A DNA stretch of 64,000 nt from assembly GCF_000699445.3 (NCBI RefSeq), contig NC_067197.1:35137809-35201808 (forward strand), given 5' to 3'. The stretch is from Schistosoma haematobium (taxonomy: Eukaryota; Platyhelminthes; Trematoda; Strigeidida; Schistosomatidae). This document shows positions 56,023 to 64,000 of the stretch, in pieces; the stretch's first letter is position 1, and each line of letters opens with the position of its first letter. A model generated the notes under the pieces. It did no database searches. It had not been told where the DNA came from and was given only the letters and a program-made list of their open reading frames with translations. The translations under genes were made by a program, and so were the position numbers.

Positions 56023-56856
56023 ATGACTGAACAGACACCTAAAGTACTCAAGCTTAAGACCTTGTCCCCGCCTTCGTTTCAACTCATGCCTTTCTGGCCC
56101 GACAACATCGAAGCCTGGTTTTGCTATGCAGAAGCCGACTTCTCCGAGCACGGCGTGATCGACACACGTGCACAATTCCTCGCAGTAGTCAAGGCACTAC
56201 CGCGCGAATTCAACAGGTACGTAACACCTAGTATGTTTACTAGTGATGTTTCCGATCCTTACGGAATCTTAAAACGCTCGATTCTTAAACGAGGAGACCT
56301 AACCGATCGACAAAGGTTAGATCAACTCTTCAACAATATCGACCTGCAACATGGTTCTGCGACGGACATGTTGCAACGGATGAGAGAGTTTATAGGCCCA
56401 AGAACTTTCGACGAAGGTCTATTCAAACAACTCTTCTTGTCAAAACGTCCCCAACAGGTGCAAGCAGTTCTGGTCTCGTTCCAGAACAACGCCTTAGACG
56501 AGCTAGCTGCATCTGCCGACCGCATTCTAGAAATTACGAAACCTTTTACTACCGAGGTATTTTCAGTCAAAGAAAAGCCTCAAACGACTCAGAATGATAT
56601 AACCAAGTTATGTCACACACTCACGCGTTATCTTAGTCTTCGTACCGACCGTAAGAGATCGCGCACACCACGTAGAAGCATTTCTCGTAAGCGATCTGTC
56701 TCTAGACCACGAGAGACAGATAACCCCGACTGGTGCTGGTATCATAACCAGTATGGAAAGTTTTCCAGAAATTGCAGAAAACCCTGCAATTTTCCCAACA
56801 CGAAACCGACTGATTCGAAAAACAATTCGGGAAACTTCCAAGCCGGCACGCGTTAA
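56023..56856 (+). CDS. Element 2 Gag polyprotein
   Basis: The ATG at 56,023 ('MTEQTPKVLKLKT') was chosen over the in-frame ATG at 55,918 because the upstream stretch is T-rich and encodes a hydrophobic run unlike other Gag starts. 277 codons. The capsid-like part starts 'MPFWPDNIEAWFCYAEADFS' and continues with 'LVRQ'-less helices including 'FLSKRPQQVQAVL'. Near the end is an Arg/Ser-rich stretch (about 56,645-56,715) and a knuckle-like 'CWYHNQYGKFSRNC' followed by 'CNF'. It packages element RNA in other Gypsy elements, by family knowledge. The pol frame is -1 relative to gag. Confidence 0.88.
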   Translation: MTEQTPKVLKLKTLSPPSFQLMPFWPDNIEAWFCYAEADFSEHGVIDTRAQFLAVVKALPREFNRYVTPSMFTSDVSDPYGILKRSILKRGDLTDRQRLDQLFNNIDLQHGSATDMLQRMREFIGPRTFDEGLFKQLFLSKRPQQVQAVLVSFQNNALDELAASADRILEITKPFTTEVFSVKEKPQTTQNDITKLCHTLTRYLSLRTDRKRSRTPRRSISRKRSVSRPRETDNPDWCWYHNQYGKFSRNCRKPCNFPNTKPTDSKNNSGNFQAGTR

Positions 56857-57300
56857 CGGCAACCGTAGCCGGCGAACAAAGCCATCTGTTATTCGTCACA
56901 GATGTGACAACGAGAGTTCGCTACCTCGTCGACACTGGCGCAGAAGTTAGCGTTCTCCCAGCGAATCCTAACGACCGACTTCACGAATCGACCCTAAACT
57001 TACAGGCGGCAAACGGAAAACCGATCGCTACGTATGGCAAAAGGTACGTTTACCTTAACGTGGGTTTACGCAAACCCATCCACTGGATTTTCGTTGTTGC
57101 AGATGTTTCTATGCCAATCATTGGTATGGACCTTCTACAACACCACAATCTGATCATCGACACTCGCAAACGGAGGCTAGTAGACGGATACATTAATTTG
57201 TCCGTTTGTGTAACTTCTTTTACTGGTTGCAAATTATCCCCAGTCACAATTAAACATATGATAGACCCACTTTATCAGCCACTTCTCGATAAGTATCCTA
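56838..57300 (+). CDS. Element 2 protease (pol N-terminal part)
   Basis: In the -1 frame relative to gag, overlapping its last codons. The catalytic 'YLVDTGAEVSVLPA' (about 56,925-56,965) and the later 'PIIGMDLLQHHNLIID' (typical of the protease end) are intact. It then runs into 'LLDKYPKIT', after which the RT palm is missing. No perfect slippery heptamer was found; a CGAAAAAC stretch at about 56,817-56,823 lies in the overlap region. Confidence 0.8.
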
Positions 57301-57590
57301 AGATTACCTGGATTACCCAGAACCGACCACCGTCAAGCAATTACGCACGTTTAACGGCCTCGTAAGTTTCTATAGACGTTTCATACCGAAATGCGCATTA
57401 CTTATGAAACCTCTGACCGACCAACTTCGTGGAAATGCGAAATCCATTAATTTGGACGACAACGCACGAAAAGCATTCTCCACAGTTAAGGAACTGATTG
57501 CTAAAGCAACAATGCTCGCACATCAGGACACCCGAGCACCCATTAGCATCGCAGTAGACGCATCCGACTCGGCAATCGGAGGAGTCTTAC
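57301..57590 (+). pseudogene. Element 2 RT thumb and RNase H start, after a palm deletion
   Basis: A junction near 57,303-57,316 ('GATTACC' occurs twice, 7 bp apart) connects the protease end to the RT thumb 'YPEPTTVKQLRTFNGLV', with a frame change. The palm with its catalytic aspartates, about 250 residues in related elements, is absent. RNase H begins with '[15 protein letters not shown]' and is interrupted at 57,590. Confidence 0.85.
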
Positions 57591-58002
57591 TGTTACGGGA
57601 GAACTGAAGACATTTGGCGGATTAAAACCTTTTATTGTACATTAATAATTTACTGTGTTTTTGGATGTAATTGTTTTACTTAACTTTTGACATTGTTTGT
57701 TTATATCATTATTTCGGACATTTTGGTTTGTCTTTGGTTTGGTATTTTGGTGCTCTCTTTGTCTTTGGTTTGGTATTTGGGAGTTTTGCTCCGGGAACCT
57801 ACAAAATTGAAGGTTTGTTTTGTAATTGGTATAATTATTGTTGTTAGAACGACATTTGGTCGATTATTTGTGAATTACGAATAAATTTGGTATCTAAATT
57901 GGAACTTGGTTCTGTTGTTAATTTGGGTTCGTAATTTGCAAGTGGATCGATAGTCCGTACTTCAATAACTGGAACGAGCGAAACTCATACTTGGACGTAA
58001 CA
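57591..58002 (+). mobile_element. Solo LTR nested in element 2 RNase H
   Basis: 412 bp, starting TGTTACGGG and ending GGACGTAACA (inverted ends), flanked by CTTAC at 57,586-57,590 and 58,003-58,007. It contains an AATAAA near 57,880 and a tandem-like repeat of 'GTCTTTGGTTTGGTATTT'. Its base composition (T/G-rich) differs from the surrounding pol. Removing it with one CTTAC copy (417 bp, a multiple of three) restores the reading frame. The end GGACGTAACA equals that of the LTR-like repeat ending at 39,015. Confidence 0.9.
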
Positions 58003-58007
58003 CTTAC

Positions 58008-59683
58008 AACAATGGGTTAACAACTCCTGGCAACCCTTGCCATTTTTCTCTAGAAGGTTGCTAGACACCGAATCGAGGTACAGAACATTCGGTAGGGAAC
58101 TCCTAGCTATGTATTGTGCTGTACGGCATTTCCAACACTATATCGAAGGCCGTGAATTCACTCTTTTCACGGACCATAAACCGCTCACTTTCTCGTTAAG
58201 CTCTCCTTCGGACAAGTACTCTCCCCGTGAGTCTCGACAACTGGACTACATTTCGCAGTTTACTTCAGATATTCAACATATTTCTGGAGCAAACAATGTA
58301 GTTGCAGACGCTTTGTCTCGCATAACTTCCTTGAACAGTTTCCAAGGCATCGACCTTCTTAAACTCGCCCAGCTTCAAAAAGAAGACAGTGATCTTCAGC
58401 ACGAGTTATCGTCCACAACACTTAAACTACGCATCAAACAGATGGGAACAGGTAAGGAAACCTTACTTTGTGACACATCTGCAGGTAGGGATCGCCCAAT
58501 CGTGCCGAAACATTATCGACGCAATGTCTTCAATACATTGCACAAACTTTCTCATCCAGGTGTTCGTGCAACCATCAAGCTTATAGCAGAACGATTTTGC
58601 TGGCCTGGAATGAATAAAGACGTGAGGGAGTGGGCACGCTCCTGTGTAAGCTGCCAAAAATCTAAGGTTATCAGACATAATAAATGTCCCCTAGGCTCGT
58701 TTAAAACTCCCGATGCTCGTTTCGACCATGTTCATCTGGATTTGGTAGGACCTTCACCAGATTCAAATGGATACTCTTACCTCTTAACCTGCGTAGACCG
58801 TTTCACTCGATGGCCAGAAGCAGTACCTGCCAAGGACATCACTGCTGAAACAGCGGCCCGCACCTTCGTCGAACGATGGGTAGCAAACTTCGGCTGCCCT
58901 TCAATCATCACTACAGACCGCGGACGTCAGTTTGAATCCGATCTTTTCCGTCGTCTGACAACACTTTTAGGAATCACTCGCTTCCGAACGACCGCCTACC
59001 ATCCACAAGCAAACGGGTTGGTAGAACGTTTTCACCGACAACTAAAAGCTTCACTATCAGCTGCAAACATTTCACAGTGGACCGACGCTCTTCCACTCGT
59101 CTTACTAGGTATCCGCAATGCAGTGAAAGCTGACATTGGATACACTGCGTCTCAACTCGTTTATGGAACGACACTTCGACTTCCAGGAGAATTCGTGGAT
59201 CCTTCATCCTTTTCAATGAACATGGATCTAACCTCCTACACGAACAGGCTTACAAACGCAATGCGTTCAGTTAAACCTGTTTCCACTCGACCTCAATCAA
59301 CTGATGTTTTCGTCCAACCTGACATACGATATAGTACACACGTTTTCATTCGTCGAGACTCGCATCGACGACCATTCGAATCAGCGTACGAAGGACCTTT
59401 CAAAGTTCTTCAACGTGAATCTAAGTACTATATAGTCGATAAGAACGGAACCAACGATAGCATCAGCATCGATCGCTTAAAAGCAGCGTATTTAGAAGGA
59501 AATCCCATATACGTGGATTTTCCTTCGGTACAATCGAACGACACGACTCCGACACTTACAATACCTCATCCGACAACCAACACACACGATGATACTTCGA
59601 CAGTATCCGAAAATAAACTTAAAACGACGCGTTCTGGAAGAAGGGTGAGATTTCCAGAACATTTAAACGACTATTGCACGTAA
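58008..59683 (+). CDS. Element 2 RNase H C-terminal part and integrase (open)
   Basis: An uninterrupted frame of about 558 codons. RNase H ends with '[11 protein letters not shown]' and '[26 protein letters not shown]'. Integrase follows with an HHCC finger ('HKLSHPG', then 'CVSCQ'), the catalytic triad D in 'HLDLVGP', D in 'TTDRGRQF' and E in 'GLVERFHRQ', then '[20 protein letters not shown]' and '[12 protein letters not shown]', and a C-terminal basic tail ending '[13 protein letters not shown]'. It corresponds closely to the broken integrase of element 1 (shared 'RTTAYHP', 'NGLVERFH'), so both elements are related families. Confidence 0.93.
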
Positions 59684-60120
59684 GGCACTTCTCGACATTT
59701 TATATTATTTTTTTAAAAAAAACAATTTTAATATGCTTATATATTTTTATTTCTATCTAAAAAAAAAACAAATTTTTTTTAACGCTATTACGTGTTCATG
59801 AGTTTATTTTCCATTTTTTTCCGCCGACATTGTGTTTTTACGCACATACGAGTGTATTTCGACATGCACTTACATTTTCTTTCTTCTTTTCCAGGACGGC
59901 TGGAAAAGAACGATGACGTTTATGAGGATCCGAAATTTTCATTGTACATTTTCTTTTTTTACTATGTTGTACCTCCGTCCCATATAGTAAGGAAAGACGA
60001 CCAGACGCTGCTAAATTTAGTAAGCTATCAGAAGAGTGTTTACCAACGACAAACTCGTTGGGTTTAAACTTCTGGCTGGCCACGTCTTAGGGTCGTCACT
60101 GCCCCACTAGGGGGGAGATC
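59684..60120 (+). other. Element 2 region between integrase and 3' LTR
   Basis: About 437 bp, beginning with a very A/T-rich stretch (59,700-59,790). Short ORFs on both strands have no domain. It ends in the polypurine tract. Confidence 0.7.
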
Positions 60121-60438
60121 TGTAGCGGTAAATAAATCCCCAAAATAAATAGCACTAAGTTTTCGACATTGGATGCTGACCATATGTTTTAGTAGACTCA
60201 TCTAGCTGAAGGCGCTCGGTCAGGCATCCGCACCAGATCACGTGTGGTAACGCCGTGCTCAACATCAACCGCAATCGCTAGCCAGATTAGATCAGAGAAT
60301 TCCGATATATTGGTCATCGCCAAATATACTCTTCCGATCTCCTCGACTCTGTCTTTTGATTTCTCTGGGTGGGAACGAAATATATTAGGTGTTACTGGTA
60401 GAAGCGTTGTCAAACACTGAATACCTGTGACATCATCA
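60121..60438 (+). repeat. LTR element 2, 3' LTR
   Basis: 318 bp, apparently identical to the 5' LTR. It is followed by the AAGT target duplication and the resumed CR1 LINE. Confidence 0.95.
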
Positions 60439-60442
60439 AAGT

Positions 60443-62160
60443 GGACTTAAGATTGTCCTTTGTGGAACTACTGATGTTGAGACCATCCAACTCGCGTGCA
60501 CTCTAATCGCCTTGGTGAAAGACATCCCATTCCCTGGGTGGTCACTGCAACCCATCTTTGCAACTTTCGCTATGAGAAGTACATGAAGTGCCATGTCAAA
60601 GGCTTTTGTAAGATTGAGGAATATTGTGTAAACCGGTATCTTATGGTCCCAACAGGTCCTTCAGTTTCCCCATAATATGAGTAGATGGAATTCACAGGAT
60701 CTGCCTTTCCTGAACCCGTGTTAATATTCATGTTTTTCTCTATGTATTCCTTCATTCGTTCAGTAACCAGTCCGTCCATTGCCTACACCGGTATTGAGAG
60801 TAATGCGACTGGTCTATAACATGCTAGGTATTTTCTATCCCCGTCTTTGAAGATTTGAGAGGAACTGGTCCTCTTTTATTATCTTGACAGCTGGTGTGAA
60901 TCTAGTGAGTGTCTCAGCAGGTCACATACTGCTGTGCTGATGCCTTTCGTGGACTGTTTCAGGACTGTAGGTCGGATGTCGTCACATTCTGGTAACTCTC
61001 CCAAACTCAGGGGCTTTATCTGCTTATTACTGATACGGGAGTTGGTTGGATATCCCCTAGACCCTGAAATGGCACCAGAGGCGAGAGATATTCCGCGCTT
61101 GCAGGTTCCGGGTTTGATCGGTCCATGAGGCTGACATTAAGGATTTTCGCCATCTCTTAGTTGGTGGAACATTTGCTATTTGGCTTTTTAAGGACACAGA
61201 TCCCCTGGTTTACAGGTTTTCATATGGTTATGAATTCGCAAATATATTTAGGGTTAGCCTGCATTTTGGCTGTCTCTTCAGCCTGGAAACATTCACCGCT
61301 TCCGACAGGCGATGTATCCACTTCTTTATGACAAGTAATAGCTGCGACCTGAATCCTTTAGGGAAATTTTCCACTTTCTTCAAACTATTTAGTCCTCCTG
61401 TTGCAAGCGTTCCGTGCATCGCTTAATCCAGGATCTTCGCTTTCCAGGTGTGTGCTTGCCTTGTGGCACATTCTGTCGGATCGCAATATAAATGATATCT
61501 CTCACGACCTCTCAGCGATCTTCTACTATCGGTATCCACCATTCGCACGGTCATGAGACATGCTGAAAATGTTCCCTCATCTTCGTGTAGTGCGGTAGAG
61601 TGTAGCTGGAGCGGGTTACGTTCTCGTCCATGCGAGGTATTTTGTCTGTGACCACGTTGAACATGACGGTACTATGGTCACTATTTCCTACAGGTCTATC
61701 GTTCCTATTCCATTTCTTGGCGCTAAGCACATGTTTGGTCAGTTCCTAACTTTTATTGGCCATGAAAGCCGCTTATGAAACCATCCTGTAGCAGCTATAC
61801 CCTATTTACTGAGATATATGACCAAAGTATTGAAACCTCCAGCTAGTAGTATTTGGTCAAACCACAGATATGGTATCCTTTGTATAACCTGTATTATCTA
61901 ATCTGTTGGGGTGCCGAAATCTGTGTGGCGATGGTATATTATCCCAATCAACAACTCTGTCCCGTTCGCATTGAAACAACACCAGCATTATTCTGTTACC
62001 TCGGTTAATCGCCACTCCATCTCCCGTTTTGAGTACCCTATCGTTTGCGAAAAGTGTCACATTGTGCAGGCACGTTTCTTCATCCATGATATCGGGCGGT
62101 AGCCATCTTTCAGTTAGGACTGCGATAATCTGATCTAACTGAGAGCACATATCATACTAC
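60443..62160 (-). pseudogene. CR1-type LINE endonuclease and N-terminal RT part
   Basis: Minus strand from 62,150: endonuclease 'IIAVLTERWLPPDIMDEE' followed by 'LFANDRVLKTGDGVAI' (an APE-type start common to CR1 elements). Then the RT region: 'ISTAVCDLLRHSLDS', 'KDGDRKYLACYRPVALLSIP', 'HGFRKGRSC' (about 60,715), 'NLTKAFDMALHVLLIAKV' (the F-D block of the palm) and 'VPQRTILSPL', where LTR element 2 starts. Numerous stops and frameshifts. Together with 54,640-55,520 it accounts for most of a CR1 ORF2. Confidence 0.8.
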
Positions 62161-64000
62161 GAAACAACCTAACCAAGTAACTGATTACATTAAACCCTGT
62201 AACGCTTGCAACGTTTTTATTTTGCCTGTAAATTGCCATGTCTTCTCTAACACATTGATATACGTAAATAAATTACTAATACATGTTTCTGAGTTATTGC
62301 AATCGTCCCCTTGGTCTCTTTAGGTAGCTATATAGTCACTTGATCGTTTATATCACCACCTGATGCTCCTCTACAGCAGCACCTGTCTTTTGGTTTTTAA
62401 GCAGATTGTTGTCTACAGTGTGTTGGCCGGTTCCACGTAAGCAACCTGCTGTAAGTCTTCCTCTGCATAGAGTGTCCCAATAGCTGGACTGTGACTTCTA
62501 TGTTCTGTACCGTGCATTAAAGAACCGCTTAAGCGATGGTCTCTTGGTTGTCAGTAAAATTTCTTCTGCAACATTTGCTGAATCTAAAATTAGTCTTAAT
62601 AAATAGGGTCTAATTTTCGCTACACCGTCGGCAAATGTCTCAGAATCACGGACACTACTGCCTAAGTACTGTAATATCATAGTGGTAGTGAATACAGTCG
62701 CTACAGAAATTACACTCAGATATTGAGTCTCTGGCTTTAACAAGGAACAAGCATGTGATACAGTTATCGCTTTTGTGTTGTTTCTCCCCAATAGTCAACA
62801 CAATGGGCAGTCTGAAACACACTTTTCTCCTATTTCTTTCTACTTAATAGACTTATTTAGAGTGAGGGCCTGGGTAGGAGTGCGATCCTGATTACTTGGT
62901 GGGAGATTTAGTTTTAGTATTCAGGTCAGGTGATCCATGTTGCAAATATTACTTTGAGGTTTTTTCTAGCATCGTCTTCACTTTTCTTATGATCTTTATT
63001 CTAGAGACGGGGATTTTTTACTTACTAATAATCTTTGGGTTTAGATCACCACCTGTGCTAGTCATCCTTGTAGATAGAGTGTAAGTACTGATGGCAAGGT
63101 TATTACTGTACACGCTACTCTATGGGCTAAAAAATAGAATGAGAGACAATTAAACGAGGGTGTACGCGAGACAAAAGTGAATATATGCTGCACGAGAATA
63201 AAACATGAAAGACACTTAGAATTGCAAGCGAATTCGTGTAGATCCAGTAACTTATTCACAGGTAATGTGTTTGCAAGAGTCTGGAAGTGTGTACGTTGCT
63301 GTTGGGGCAACCGGCAGGAGAGAAACTGATCGAGACAGCTTAGCCTACCACAAAATGATTTAACCTTGGTAAAATTACGGTTGTTAGATTTGTTAGCGTG
63401 GTTATTTACTGGCAGGGTAAAGACGCAGTTCATATCCTTGGAATTGTTTAAATATTCCAGTACGGTAGTGGAAAAGTAGACTTTTTCGGCTATTGGAGAA
63501 AATCGACTAGGACACATTAGACTTGAAGAGAGCGCTTGTTTATATTCTAACCCATTTACCTTCTTACATGCAGCAAAGTGTTGTCCGCAGTGATTTCTTT
63601 ACATACGTGATCTGCCATGGCTTCGTATCTGCTAGGTTCTCACCTCATATCAGAATCTAGGATAACTAGATTCAATTTGCGTGTTCAAGCAAATTTAACC
63701 ATAATCTCTGATAAGTGTAGCTCGACTTCTCAGTCCTTTCTGTAGTAATATTCAAAATAATTTCAAATTGGTTTGTGACTCTTCGTTGCCAAAGTCATCG
63801 CAAGGTTTTTAGACTCATTTCTTCACAAGGCTATTTGCTATTGGAACATCCAGTTTTTAGGCCAATGACCTTGTTGTTTTAGACGATTGTAGATCATCGA
63901 AATATGAAAGTAGTCAGCTGGTTCTGCGGTTCAACTATGCCTGGCCTTGATACCATGATCCCTTCATTTTGATCATACTGCATGATTTCTATGTAAATTA
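62161..64000. other. Region upstream of the CR1 ORF2 remnant, unassigned
   Basis: Two minus-strand ORFs (62,498-62,791, 97 codons; 63,062-63,517, 151 codons, starting 'MCPSRFSPIAEKVYFSTT') lie where a CR1 ORF1 would be. No PHD-finger or esterase pattern could be confirmed. Their length is modest for chance in AT-rich DNA. Confidence 0.3.

Larger units (their letters stand above)
55525..60438 (+). mobile_element. Gypsy-type LTR retrotransposon 2 (4,914 bp), RT-deleted and carrying a nested solo LTR
   Basis: Two 318-bp LTRs (55,525-55,842 and 60,121-60,438) that appear identical by eye, start TGTAGCGG and end CATCATCA. It is flanked by AAGT (55,521-55,524 and 60,439-60,442). One base after the 5' LTR is a TGG-starting primer site (TGGTGAGACC). 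A polypurine tract AGGGGGGAGATC precedes the 3' LTR. Gag and RNase H/integrase are long and open, but the RT palm is deleted and a foreign LTR of 412 bp interrupts RNase H. It therefore cannot encode its own reverse transcriptase, although its LTRs say it inserted recently. Confidence 0.93.

Noticed and set aside
56800..56830. A canonical -1 frameshift heptamer between gag and pol of element 2
   Set aside because: The frame change is -1, but the A-run has five As, giving no perfect X-XXY-YYZ heptamer. The shift mechanism stays open.
57591..58002. An intron in the element 2 polyprotein
   Set aside because: The borders lack GT/AG, while TG...CA ends and CTTAC duplications indicate a solo LTR.
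1..64000. CRISPR arrays, defence islands or bacterial operons
   Set aside because: No regularly spaced direct repeats with unique spacers, and the window is clearly intron-bearing eukaryotic DNA.

Overview
The window looks like nuclear DNA of a blood fluke (genus Schistosoma). It is AT-rich and intron-heavy, and it is full of schistosome-type repeats: Sm-alpha-like tRNA/hammerhead SINEs, RTE (SR2-like) and CR1 LINEs, Penelope-like elements, and Gypsy LTR elements with a YIDD reverse transcriptase and HHCC/DDE integrase. The species is not determined. All family assignments come from reading motifs; no database search was run.

Region 1 (1-11,100) has no recognisable host exon. It holds SINEs, a MITE, and Penelope-like remnants (an RT palm piece at 3,496-3,806 and GIY-YIG endonuclease pieces at 8,129-8,413 and 10,680-10,965).

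Region 2 (11,131-38,116, + strand) carries the one convincing host gene: five exons, clean GT/AG borders and compatible phases. They encode the Cys-loop, the vicinal-cysteine C loop, TM1-TM3, a long Asn/Ser-rich M3-M4 loop and TM4 of an alpha-type nicotinic acetylcholine receptor-like subunit. Its TM2 entrance reads Pro-Ala-Lys, the signature of anion-selective channels, so it most likely belongs to the acetylcholine-gated chloride channel group known from schistosomes. The 5' exons were not found. The four introns (1.4, 9.0, 5.4 and 9.4 kb) are packed with repeats, including a 333-bp-spaced hammerhead tandem, inverted SINE pairs and a perfect 188-bp palindrome inside a 13-bp target-site duplication.

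Region 3 (38,117-50,600) contains LTR-like remnants, an RTE LINE on the minus strand that lost its RT palm, and a second RTE fragment on the plus strand. That second fragment is split by a 5.5-kb Gypsy element (42,981-48,476, minus strand) with LTRs matching at 343/345 positions but many coding lesions.

Region 4 (50,600-64,000) contains a decayed CR1 LINE (minus strand) split at its RT active site by a second Gypsy element (55,525-60,438, plus strand). This element has apparently identical 318-bp LTRs and intact gag and integrase, has lost its RT palm, and is itself interrupted by a 412-bp solo LTR of a third family. The layout is three levels of nested insertion.

No CRISPR array, rRNA gene, bona fide tRNA gene or bacterial-type operon was seen.
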